Origin: Thermoplasmatota archaeon
Lineage (GTDB): Archaea; Thermoplasmatota; E2; DHVEG-1
Length of the DNA stretch: 12,839 nt
Direction: 5' to 3'
Assembly (NCBI GenBank): GCA_018334795.1
Contig: JAGXLH010000044.1
Coordinates: forward strand, 1 to 12,839
Positions 5,944 to 12,839 of this stretch are shown here, in pieces. Position numbers and translations under genes: made by a program. The notes beneath the pieces were generated by a model, which worked only from the letters and a program-made list of their open reading frames with translations, had not been told where the DNA came from and searched no databases. Numbering within the stretch: position 1 is the first letter of the stretch; each line of letters opens with the position of its first letter.

Positions 5944-6849
5944 GTGCTGAGTAGTACAGTATCCATTGAAAAATCGAAAAAGTTGACCTATTGTATGATG
6001 CTATCTATGATGTCGGTACTATCTATCAAACTTCGTGCTTATATTGAGTCATTACGACTATTCACTTCTATACTAGTTCCTGCTGTTGTGTATATCGGTG
6101 GTCTTGTTGCTGGTGCATCGTATGTATCAGTTCCGTTACTTTTTGCAATGATTAGTTTCTTTCTTCTTGCTGCAGGAAGTATGCCATTAAATGATTATTT
6201 TGACCGAGAGGTAGATGCAATAGTTCATCCAAAAAGAGGTATTCCTTCAAAACGGGTGAAACCAAACGAGTTATTGTTTCTTTCACTTGGTTTATTTACC
6301 ATCGGAGTGGTTATTTCTTTTTTTATCAACTGGGTTTGTTTTGGTATTGTGCTATTTACGCTTGTATTTATCTTTTTGTATGAATGCTTTTTTAAAAAAA
6401 TGGGATTAGTTGGTAATGTTGTTGTTGCTTTTCTATCCGCAATGTCATTTACGTTTGGAAGCAGTGCATTAAATCAACCTTTTGCTTCGGTTTTTCTTTC
6501 TATCATCGCCTTTTTTTTGTTTACGGGTAGAGAGATCTTAAAGGATGTTGAGGATGTCTCAGGTGATAAAGGAATCCGGCAAACGCTTCCAATGAATGTT
6601 GGTGAAAAAAACGCAGCTATCATCGGATCGGTTTTTATCATTGCAGGAGCAGTGGTCACTCCATTCCCATACCTTCTAAATCAATTAGGAGAGGGTTACT
6701 TATTTTCAATTATTCTTGTTGATATTCTTGGATTATATGCGGTGATAAAAACATTACAGGATGTGAATCATACCACTAGAACAGTTAGTTTGTTAAGAAT
6801 TGCTTCAGGTTTAGGGATTTTTTCTTTTTTAATTGGAACCGTATTTTAG
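5944..6849 (+). CDS. UbiA-family prenyltransferase, digeranylgeranylglyceryl phosphate synthase-like (copy 2)
   Basis: A multi-pass membrane protein, roughly half identical by eye to copy 1 over its whole length. Asp motifs are NDYFDREVD (83-91) with HPKRGIPSKR following, and GREILKDVEDVSGD (195-208). The same prenyl-transfer chemistry is expected, but the RPIP of copy 1 is RGIP here, so the acceptor pocket may differ. The start is uncertain. GTG at 5944 fits a leaderless mRNA from the TATA box at 5911-5920, but gives 22 residues that copy 1 lacks. ATG codons at 5995, 5998, 6007 and 6010 are in frame, and 6010 (MSVLSIK) aligns best with the MNQPLSIK start of copy 1; none has a clear ribosome binding site. 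It has its own promoter, so it is not merely the tail of a copy 1 operon. Confidence 0.82.
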   Translation: MLSSTVSIEKSKKLTYCMMLSMMSVLSIKLRAYIESLRLFTSILVPAVVYIGGLVAGASYVSVPLLFAMISFFLLAAGSMPLNDYFDREVDAIVHPKRGIPSKRVKPNELLFLSLGLFTIGVVISFFINWVCFGIVLFTLVFIFLYECFFKKMGLVGNVVVAFLSAMSFTFGSSALNQPFASVFLSIIAFFLFTGREILKDVEDVSGDKGIRQTLPMNVGEKNAAIIGSVFIIAGAVVTPFPYLLNQLGEGYLFSIILVDILGLYAVIKTLQDVNHTTRTVSLLRIASGLGIFSFLIGTVF

Positions 6850-6850
6850 A

Positions 6851-6864
6851 TTTTTTTTTGTTTT
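6851..6864 (+). terminator. T9 tract between convergent genes
   Basis: TTTTTTTTTGTTTT directly follows the stop of the second UbiA gene in the 13-base gap before the convergent sulfotransferase stop. It fits an archaeal oligo-T terminator for the plus strand. Confidence 0.5.
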
Positions 6865-7987
6865 ATTGAGGATACGGGTAAGCATCAAACATTAATTTCC
6901 AGTGTTTATAGATTTTTTGTTTTTCTTTTTTGGTGAATGTGTATTTAGCTGGTTTGTAATTTTTATGTTTCTCTGCGTATGCATCAAAAGCAGGTTTAGC
7001 TTGATTGAATCCAGTTAATCGTAACTTTTCATAGGTTCTTTGTAAAGTTTTTACTGGTTTTTTTGTGAATTCGTCATAACTAAATTCAATAAGGTTTTCT
7101 TTTGGAATCAAGTGTTTATTTGAAAGAAATTTGTTAAAGAGTTTTTTATAGGTTTCCAAAATATAGTGATCAAGAGTGTTGGTATCAATGTGTTGGAAGG
7201 AAAAAATGGGAAGAATTTTTTGATAGAGCTTCCAGGTTGATTTGTAGACATGATACGGATTTCTGTGAATGTGAATGAAACGAGCATTAGGATACATGTC
7301 GACGAGGTGTTTAATTCGAGCGGTGTTGACAATGCTTTTGAGTAATACATGGTTTCCATTGTTTTTATACGTGATTTTTTTGAGGAAATAATCATATGTT
7401 TTTTTCCAATCTGTAAGTTTTTTGGATGAATTGTTTTTGAAAAGAACATAGTTGTCAAAGTAATGATTCCATCTTCTTGGGAAATACCAGCCGTGATAAA
7501 ATGAGTATTTGCTCATGTTTGCTATCGCATATTCTTCTTCATAAGGAAGGGTTGCATGCATTTCTAAATCATCCATGGGTCGTTTTGCTGGAAGATGGTT
7601 TTTTACAAGATTACAAAACATTTCTTCGTTAGCAATAATCATTCCCGGTGTCATGGTTTCAAAAGTGGAAACATACCCAAGATTTTTATCCTGTCCTAAC
7701 AGGTAATGTAAAAAAGTGGTTCCACTTCGAAAATGACCGATGATAAATATTGGTTCTTTCACGGTGACTTGACTGAGTTTTTTATGAAATTTATGATGTT
7801 CATAATATCTAAATGGAGCAAGTGCAGTCATCATAGCAGTGACATAGATTGCTCGGGGGATGAATTGAAAATCGATATCAAAATGGTTTTCAACTAAAAC
7901 TTTAAACCAGTTTGAAAGTGAGCTTCCGGATAAGGGTTGTTCAGTGACATTTAAATAATTCTTGTGATCAATGGAAAATGTTGGCAT
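6863..7987 (-). CDS. Sulfotransferase family protein (PAPS-dependent)
   Basis: A 374-residue soluble protein of the Sulfotransfer_3-like group. The 5'-phosphosulfate loop is EPIFIIGHFRSGTTFLHYLL (GHFRSGT at 84-90), and the 3'-phosphate-binding segment is NARFIHIHRNPYHVYKST (234-251, with Arg242 and Ser250), preceded by VLLKSIVNTARIKHLVDMYP. Such enzymes move a sulfuryl group from PAPS to a hydroxyl or amine on a carbohydrate, lipid or small molecule. An acidic patch with PYEEEYAI near 148-155 may face the acceptor. There is no signal peptide. AGGAAGGAG at 7993-8001 is a strong ribosome binding site 5 bases before the ATG. The acceptor is unknown; the neighbouring prenyltransferases make a membrane isoprenoid lipid a reasonable guess only. 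Confidence 0.87.
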   Translation of the reverse strand: MPTFSIDHKNYLNVTEQPLSGSSLSNWFKVLVENHFDIDFQFIPRAIYVTAMMTALAPFRYYEHHKFHKKLSQVTVKEPIFIIGHFRSGTTFLHYLLGQDKNLGYVSTFETMTPGMIIANEEMFCNLVKNHLPAKRPMDDLEMHATLPYEEEYAIANMSKYSFYHGWYFPRRWNHYFDNYVLFKNNSSKKLTDWKKTYDYFLKKITYKNNGNHVLLKSIVNTARIKHLVDMYPNARFIHIHRNPYHVYKSTWKLYQKILPIFSFQHIDTNTLDHYILETYKKLFNKFLSNKHLIPKENLIEFSYDEFTKKPVKTLQRTYEKLRLTGFNQAKPAFDAYAEKHKNYKPAKYTFTKKEKQKIYKHWKLMFDAYPYPQ

Positions 7988-8097
7988 ATATGCTCCTTCC
8001 TGGTATATAATCCTGTTATTTACGCTTATTGGTCAATGAGTAGTCTACTATCTATCAGCTGAATCAATTTTTATTTAATTATTTAAATTGTTTTTAG

Positions 8098-8107
8098 TTT
8101 ATATAAA
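8098..8107 (-). promoter_or_regulatory. Candidate TATA box upstream of the sulfotransferase gene
   Basis: TTTATATAAA is palindromic and lies in the gap between the pilin-like gene and the sulfotransferase gene. For the minus strand it would give a leader of about 90 bases; ATTTAAAT at 8081-8088 is an alternative. The orientation cannot be settled from sequence. Confidence 0.3.
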
Positions 8108-8159
8108 ATTGTGGTATGATTTGTTCATAGAATATAATGATGAAAATAAATGATTATGG

Positions 8160-8702
8160 TTAATGATATATCAAAATGAATTGATCCGTTTCATTACAAA
8201 CGAGTTCTACAGTAATAGAATATGAACCAGGTGTTAATGACAAACCAGTTTGGTTCTGATGTGGATAGAATTGATCATCTTTGTATACTCCAGTTATTAG
8301 TTGGATTTCAGAGTTAATCCAGATCATGGTTGTTTCAGTTTTTGTTTGATATCTGATACTACTCATGAATTCAGATGATTCAGCAGGTTTTTTTCCAATA
8401 TATACTGATGAAATTGTATGAGGAACGATGAATTGAAACATTCGAGTTGATCCTGATTGATCAGTTGGCTGGTTAAGATTCCGGCATTCTCCATGATGAT
8501 ACAGTGATTCGATTGATTGTTTGAAATCCAAAAGTTGATTAGTGAATTGATCTTGATGAATAGTATCAGTTGCAATTTGAGAACCGAAGACAACTAAACC
8601 AGTAAAAAAAGAAATAATGGTAATACTGATCAGTAAACGAATAGGAATCCACATTGCTGCATTCTGATCATTAAAAAATCGGTATGGTTTTACCAGATTC
8701 AT
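8160..8702 (-). CDS. One-TM pilin-like secreted protein of the pilus locus
   Basis: A 180-residue protein with a short charged N-terminus, one transmembrane helix at about 19-43 (IPIRLLISITIISFFTGLVV) and an extracytoplasmic domain rich in beta strands (FQFIVPHTISSVYIGKK, TETTMIWINSEIQLITGVYK, LTPGSYSITVELV). This layout is typical of the small accessory or minor pilin-like proteins in archaeal Tad-like pilus clusters, but no named family is recognised and no class III peptidase site is clear. Cys73 in HGECRN and Cys170 in LVCNET could form a disulfide. Its ATG overlaps the stop of the HerA-like gene (ATGA), so the two are co-translated and their products probably act together at the membrane. 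Confidence 0.65.
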   Translation of the reverse strand: MNLVKPYRFFNDQNAAMWIPIRLLISITIISFFTGLVVFGSQIATDTIHQDQFTNQLLDFKQSIESLYHHGECRNLNQPTDQSGSTRMFQFIVPHTISSVYIGKKPAESSEFMSSIRYQTKTETTMIWINSEIQLITGVYKDDQFYPHQNQTGLSLTPGSYSITVELVCNETDQFILIYH

Positions 8703-10000
8703 GATATATCTTTCTCCAAAATTACTGTTTCCAAGGAAGGTATGGGTTCACCGCCTCCATGCCAGCTTTTTCGAGGACGGATTTTAATGACATGAGCTGT
8801 TTCAACTACATCATCAATGATTAGCGCTACTCCTTTTTCAGTACCAATTTGTTTAATGGTTTCCTGAATATCTCCTTTCATATACGTTGGTCGTAACTTA
8901 GTGAGGGATTGGATATCTTCTTCAGCGGTGAGTCGATGACAAAGGACGATATCGCTGTGAGAAAGGACTTCTTGGTCCATGAAACTTGGTCGTTGTGTTG
9001 CCATGATCACTGATAATCCAGGTTGCCTTCCTTGACGTAACCAGTTGTGTAAAAGAACTTCTTTAACATATGAACTCTGTTTTTCAGGTAGAAACAAATG
9101 TGCTTCATCAATCGCTAAAAAGATATATGGAGAGGATGGTGTTTGTTGTTGATTTGTGATCTGTTGGTATTCTTCTGATTTTCGTTGGTTGATCCGATCA
9201 TAAAACAGGATTTCAGCAATGATTCCAGTGATAATTTGTTTTAAATGAGTGCTTTCTAAAAAACTTAGATCAACGATAGTTATTTCACCAGGATGAATGA
9301 GTGATGAATATAAATTTTGATCAGTGCTGAACAGATGCCAGGATTCAGCTTGTGATAACAGATTTTGCAAGTGTTGAATGGTTTCTTTTTTAGCAGTGGG
9401 AATGTTGTATGCTGCTTTTTTGATATCTGTTAAAGAATACGTATCTTCTGATGATTGTAGGGAGAGGATAACGTTAGTTAATAGAATTGCTTCTGGTTGG
9501 TTAGATGATAATTCAAATAGATGACACCATTGCTCCGCAGTTAACAGTGATGTAGGAAGTTGTAATCGATGACGTTTTTTTAATTGGGAGAAAACCATTG
9601 GATCAGTTTTACTAGTGTGAAGCATTGAAATCGGGGTTTGTTCTGGAAAACTTTGCCATGTTGAAAGTAACTTTTTTTGTTTGTGATTTGGATAGTTTAG
9701 TGTCCAAAAGATACCAAGAGTATCGATGACAATGCAACTGTATAAGGATTTAACATTTTTTGAAAGTCGGTTGAATTCTTCTAAAAAAACACCCATGGTA
9801 TACGATTTTCCGTACCCTCTTTTTCCAGCGATAAGGGTAACATGAGGTTTTGAGATATCAAGTGAAATGGTGGCGCCAAGAGATCCATCTAATGCATAAA
9901 ATCGACCGAGATGAAGTGAATGATTTGGTCGTGGATGTGAATTTCCTAGGATGTAATCCGTTGTTGTCTTTGAAGTGTTTTGTTGATGATTTGTTTCCAT
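8699..10000 (-). CDS. HerA-like (FtsK-HerA superfamily) ATPase
   Basis: A 433-residue P-loop ATPase. Residues 30-55 form a short lead-in (HLGRFYALDGSLGATISLDI), then Walker A GKRGYGKS (59-66), VIDTLGIFW (91-99), Walker B FLAIDEAH (294-301) and sensor motif ATQRP (334-338), followed by SHSDIVLCHRLTAEEDIQSL. This is the HerA/VirB4-like central domain, which forms hexameric rings that pump DNA or drive secretion. The N-terminal HAS barrel of true HerA is largely missing, and no nurA or mre11/rad50 neighbour is seen, arguing against the DNA-repair HerA and for a role in a pilus, conjugation or DNA-uptake machine. GGTGAGG at 10008-10014 is the ribosome binding site. The gene is transcribed divergently from the pilus ATPase and is coupled to the downstream pilin-like gene. 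Confidence 0.85.
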   Translation of the reverse strand: METNHQQNTSKTTTDYILGNSHPRPNHSLHLGRFYALDGSLGATISLDISKPHVTLIAGKRGYGKSYTMGVFLEEFNRLSKNVKSLYSCIVIDTLGIFWTLNYPNHKQKKLLSTWQSFPEQTPISMLHTSKTDPMVFSQLKKRHRLQLPTSLLTAEQWCHLFELSSNQPEAILLTNVILSLQSSEDTYSLTDIKKAAYNIPTAKKETIQHLQNLLSQAESWHLFSTDQNLYSSLIHPGEITIVDLSFLESTHLKQIITGIIAEILFYDRINQRKSEEYQQITNQQQTPSSPYIFLAIDEAHLFLPEKQSSYVKEVLLHNWLRQGRQPGLSVIMATQRPSFMDQEVLSHSDIVLCHRLTAEEDIQSLTKLRPTYMKGDIQETIKQIGTEKGVALIIDDVVETAHVIKIRPRKSWHGGGEPIPSLETVILEKDIS

Positions 10001-10038
10001 AAGTTTTCCTCACCGATCAAGAAACATAATAATCTCCA

Positions 10039-10052
10039 AAAATATATATTTT
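10039..10052. promoter_or_regulatory. Palindromic TATA box of a bidirectional promoter
   Basis: AAAATATATATTTT is a perfect 14-bp palindrome centred at 10045.5. A start of transcription 26 bases away on each side gives about 10019 (minus) and 10072 (plus). These would be just ahead of the ribosome binding sites of the HerA-like gene (10008-10014) and the pilus ATPase gene (10073-10077). One TBP site could therefore serve both operons. Confidence 0.6.
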
Positions 10053-10072
10053 ACCATCATATTAGTGGTGTT

Positions 10073-10077
10073 GGTGA
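10073..10077 (+). promoter_or_regulatory. Ribosome binding site that fixes the GTG start of the pilus ATPase
   Basis: GGTGA lies 6 bases before GTG 10084 but only one base before the out-of-frame ATG at 10079, so the GTG is the functional start. Confidence 0.65.
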
Positions 10078-10083
10078 AATGAC

Positions 10084-12198
10084 GTGTCCTGCCCAGTTAC
10101 TACACAAAAAAAAGCAGAAAGCACCGTTACCACGGTTCACTGTCATCAATGCTCGCATGGTCAAGCATCATTAACAGATAAAACGTGTAGATCTCAATTA
10201 TTATCTCTTTTACAAGAAAATCCAAACATCACCCATCTTATGTTACATCAACTCTTTATCAAAGTTTATCAGGATACATCACTTGATTATTTAAAGGAAC
10301 TAGCGTGTTTTCAAGAAGAAATCAAACTTAGTCATCAACTACAAAAAAACAAGGATATCTTTCAAAAACGTGATGTTTTCTTTAAATTCCAGTATCTTAG
10401 AACTCATCCATCACTGTTATCAAATCAAACACGAAAACAAATACAATTGAAAACTCCATTACTTCAATTACTCCCTGAAACAATTTCTGCATCAACGTTT
10501 TTTCATGAATACCTCCGTCCCTATGTCCGTCCAGGATTCATTGATTCATCCATCCAATTACAACCACCACCAGATGCAATCTTTGAAACCACATATACTA
10601 TTGAATCAACGGTTGAAAATCAAGCAACAGTAACGCTTTACTCTCGGAAAGAATCACCTGAAAAACTGTATTTTTTACTTCCGGCTGAATATCAACTCAG
10701 TAAACAAGACATCCGTCTTCTTGAAACTGTTCGAAAAAAACTTGCTCAACACCAGCCAGAAAACGCATCATTCATTGACTCAGAAAACACGCGGAACTAT
10801 TTCAAACGATTCGCTAAACAAGTAATCATTGAAACCGTGAAAAACAAAGGAGAAGAAATTACGAGTAAAAAAATTAGTGAACTAGCTGATATGTTCGCTC
10901 AATATACTGCAGGCCTAGGCATCATTGAAGATGTCCTAGATGATACACATATTCAAGATGTGTATGTGAATGCACCAGTACAAAATAATCCCTTACATGT
11001 GGTGGTAAATGGTGAAGAGTACACCTCGAATCTTTTCTTATCCAATAAAGACATCGATGCCTTATCCTCCCGGTTTCGAACGTTAAGCGGACGACCGTTT
11101 TCAGAAGCAACACCTATTTTAGATATGGATCTTTCCAAATATCATACTCGAATTGCAGCTATCGGTCAGCCGTTAACACCAAAAGGAACAGCTTTTGCGT
11201 TTCGCAGGCATCGGAAGAAACCTTGGACACTTGCTCATTTTATTGCTAATAACATGCTTACTGCTGAATCCGCTGGAGTGTTAAGTTTTCTAGTGGATGG
11301 ACAAGCATCTCTTCTTATCGCAGGATCACGAGGTGCTGGAAAAACCTCACTTCTTTCTAGTTTACTATTAGAAATCCCGCAACGATATCGTATTCTCACC
11401 ATTGAGGATACAAGTGAAATCCCTATTTCTCAATTACAACAGTTAGGATATAAACTGCAATCATTATTGACTAAATCCATATCAGCGTCAGCTGATTCAA
11501 CTGAAATAAATCCTACTACTGCATTACGAACTGCGCTGCGTTTAGGTGAATCAGTGCTTGTGATTGGTGAAGTACGAGGTGTTGAAGCAAAAGTATTGTT
11601 TGAAGCGATGCGTGTTGGTGCTGCAGGAAACTTGATTATGGGAACCATACATGGATCAACTCCTGTAGATGTTTTTGAACGAATCGTGTATGATATCGGA
11701 GTTCCTGCAACCTCATTTAAAGCAGTTGATGCCGTCGTTGTTGCAGCTCCCATTCGTAAACAGGGTGGAACTGGAAGAATACGCAGGGTTACTGAGATCA
11801 GTGAAACCGTGAAACAAGCATGGTCAAAAGAAATGAATGGTGATGATGTTTTTCAAACACTACTTACGTATGATGCAGCTAAGGATAATTTAGTTCAGCT
11901 TCCCCGGATTACCATTGGTCAATCCACAGTCATCCAACAAATTGCGAAACGTTGGGGTATTAGTGTAGAACAAGCATTGCAAAACATTCAACTACGGTCA
12001 AGGATAAAAAAACAAATCACTACTGCTGGAACGAATACGGATGCTCGGTTTTTAGAAGCAGAAACGATGAAAGCAGCTAATAATCGGTTTTGGATGCTTA
12101 TTGAAGAACATAAACATCAGCAAAGAATTGATTATGATCATATTTGGTGTGAATGGAAACAATGGTTTTCTGAATATGTGAACAGGAGAAAACGCTGA
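10084..12198 (+). CDS. Archaeal type II/IV secretion or pilus assembly ATPase (GspE/TadA/VirB11 superfamily)
   Basis: A 704-residue motor ATPase. The first 40 residues carry Cys3, Cys20-H-Q-Cys23 and Cys35, a possible zinc-binding knuckle seen in archaeal GspE-like proteins. Residues 40-230 are a helical and beta N-domain. The catalytic core starts near 240: DVYVNAP (292-298), Walker A AGSRGAGKT (413-421), Asp box TIEDTSEIP (439-447), Walker B VLVIGEVRG (491-499) and His box GTIHGST (520-526). The enzyme hydrolyses ATP in the cytoplasm as a hexamer to extend a pilus or archaellum-like fibre. A C-terminal extension of about 120 residues (from 580) is helical and charged. GTG is the start, supported by GGTGA. 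The stop overlaps the next start (TGATG), giving an operon with the membrane platform gene. It is divergent from the HerA-like gene. Confidence 0.93.
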   Translation: MSCPVTTQKKAESTVTTVHCHQCSHGQASLTDKTCRSQLLSLLQENPNITHLMLHQLFIKVYQDTSLDYLKELACFQEEIKLSHQLQKNKDIFQKRDVFFKFQYLRTHPSLLSNQTRKQIQLKTPLLQLLPETISASTFFHEYLRPYVRPGFIDSSIQLQPPPDAIFETTYTIESTVENQATVTLYSRKESPEKLYFLLPAEYQLSKQDIRLLETVRKKLAQHQPENASFIDSENTRNYFKRFAKQVIIETVKNKGEEITSKKISELADMFAQYTAGLGIIEDVLDDTHIQDVYVNAPVQNNPLHVVVNGEEYTSNLFLSNKDIDALSSRFRTLSGRPFSEATPILDMDLSKYHTRIAAIGQPLTPKGTAFAFRRHRKKPWTLAHFIANNMLTAESAGVLSFLVDGQASLLIAGSRGAGKTSLLSSLLLEIPQRYRILTIEDTSEIPISQLQQLGYKLQSLLTKSISASADSTEINPTTALRTALRLGESVLVIGEVRGVEAKVLFEAMRVGAAGNLIMGTIHGSTPVDVFERIVYDIGVPATSFKAVDAVVVAAPIRKQGGTGRIRRVTEISETVKQAWSKEMNGDDVFQTLLTYDAAKDNLVQLPRITIGQSTVIQQIAKRWGISVEQALQNIQLRSRIKKQITTAGTNTDARFLEAETMKAANNRFWMLIEEHKHQQRIDYDHIWCEWKQWFSEYVNRRKR

Positions 12199-12839
12199 TG
12201 TTACCTCAAATTAGATGGTTTCAACAACTTGCATCTTTTAGTAAGAAGCATTGTTCGTTTCTCATCCCTCATTCAGAACGAACAAAAAATCGATTACTTT
12301 CTTTTTGGGATGAAGATTATGATGAAGCCGTTCATTTCACTGGGTTACATGTTTCAAAAGAAGCAGTGCTTGCATTAGCTTACACTGTGTTTTTATCTTC
12401 TTTTTTGGTTTTATTTAGTATTGATCTTGGTATTTTATTATTATATTATTTTTTAGGGGTTCCCTTTGATGTTGTTACCATTGTCTTCATGGTTCTTGCA
12501 ACTATTCTAATTCCGTTTCTTCTCATGCAATTAGTTGTTTCTTATCCTAAAACATTGGTAACTTATGCTCAGATTCATTCTCTTGGTGATATCCCTGAAG
12601 TGTTAAGTTATTTAGTGATGTCACTTAAATTAACTCCGAATTTAGAACAAAGTCTTTCATTTACTGCAAAGGAATCCTCTAATTCATTGATATGGGATTT
12701 ACGAAAACTCATTTGGGACATTAATATTCGTGTGCATTATGGTGTTAATGATGCCATTAGTAAATTTGCTTCGAGATGGGGTCGGTATAGTGAATCGTTC
12801 AAACGTAGTCTTCATCTAATTCGAAGTTCTGTTGATGAA
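12198..12839 (+). CDS. TadC/GspF-type pilus platform membrane protein, 3' end missing
   Basis: The first 214 codons are visible and the gene continues past the window. Two transmembrane helices lie close together at about 54-85 and 91-115, followed by a cytoplasmic helical domain with DIPEVLSYLVMSLKLTPNLE (131-150), QSLSFTA and the GVNDAISKFA...GRYSESFKRSL stretch. This is the pattern of archaeal T2SF (TadC/GspF/FlaJ-like) proteins, which anchor the pilus and receive force from the ATPase encoded just upstream. The start is fixed by AGGAGA at 12184-12189 and by the TGATG overlap with the ATPase stop. About half of the expected protein or more is missing here. Confidence 0.9.
   Translation, partial: MLPQIRWFQQLASFSKKHCSFLIPHSERTKNRLLSFWDEDYDEAVHFTGLHVSKEAVLALAYTVFLSSFLVLFSIDLGILLLYYFLGVPFDVVTIVFMVLATILIPFLLMQLVVSYPKTLVTYAQIHSLGDIPEVLSYLVMSLKLTPNLEQSLSFTAKESSNSLIWDLRKLIWDINIRVHYGVNDAISKFASRWGRYSESFKRSLHLIRSSVDE

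Noticed and set aside
7108..7458. Minus-strand frame of 116 codons inside the sulfotransferase gene
   Set aside because: It is a shifted frame of the sulfotransferase, whose own frame contains both PAPS-binding motifs.
8699..10000. HerA of the HerA-NurA DNA-repair system
   Set aside because: The HAS barrel is nearly absent, no nurA or mre11/rad50 gene is adjacent, and the neighbours are pilus genes.
9980..10174. Plus-strand frame of 64 codons spanning the divergent promoter
   Set aside because: It starts inside the HerA-like gene, crosses the TATA box and overlaps the pilus ATPase in another frame; no motif or ribosome binding site.
11430..11753. Minus-strand frame of 107 codons opposite the pilus ATPase
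   Set aside because: It is antisense to Walker B and the His box of a clearly real gene; Ala/Thr/Ser-rich composition is typical of such shadows.

Overview
The window looks like a stretch of chromosome from an AT-rich archaeon, most likely a euryarchaeon of the Thermoplasmatota type (low confidence at that rank). The evidence is archaeal TATA elements at the expected distance from starts, Shine-Dalgarno motifs of the GGTGA/GGAGG type, two UbiA-family enzymes of the archaeal ether-lipid (digeranylgeranylglyceryl phosphate synthase) type, and an archaeal type IV pilus/secretion ATPase followed by its membrane platform protein. No tRNA, rRNA, CRISPR array or insertion sequence was seen.

Region 1 (1-3340, all minus strand) is a metal(loid)/thiol-redox locus. 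Reading along the minus strand it holds an ArsR-type repressor with its own promoter, then a second, paralogous ArsR repressor overlapping a COG0701/DUF318 permease, a 76-residue CxxC thioredoxin-like protein, a small carboxymuconolactone-decarboxylase/AhpD-like protein, an exported lipoprotein with a thioredoxin fold, and a second exported thioredoxin/TlpA-like protein cut by the window edge. Gene junctions are tight (ATGA and TAATG overlaps). Both repressor genes carry a related AT-rich palindrome at exactly the same distance from the start, where the TATA box should lie, which suggests autorepression by occlusion of TBP.

Region 2 (3341-4934) is mostly non-coding or made of isolated genes. 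It holds a small 58-codon gene broken, or recoded, at an A8 run and followed by a hairpin/T6 terminator, then a secreted YiiX/NlpC-like papain-fold peptidase or amidase.

Region 3 (4935-7987) has two tandem UbiA prenyltransferase paralogues on the plus strand, each with its own TATA box, converging on a PAPS-dependent sulfotransferase on the minus strand. They may act on isoprenoid lipids or quinone-like compounds, but the sulfotransferase substrate cannot be read from the sequence.

Region 4 (8160-12839) is a pilus/secretion locus. A divergent promoter with one palindromic TATA box (10039-10052) serves a HerA-like ATPase plus a one-TM pilin-like protein on the left, and a 704-residue GspE/TadA/VirB11-type ATPase plus a TadC/GspF-type membrane protein (cut by the window end) on the right. 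The pairing of a HerA/FtsK-superfamily DNA-pump-like ATPase with a pilus motor in one divergent unit is the most interesting arrangement in the window.
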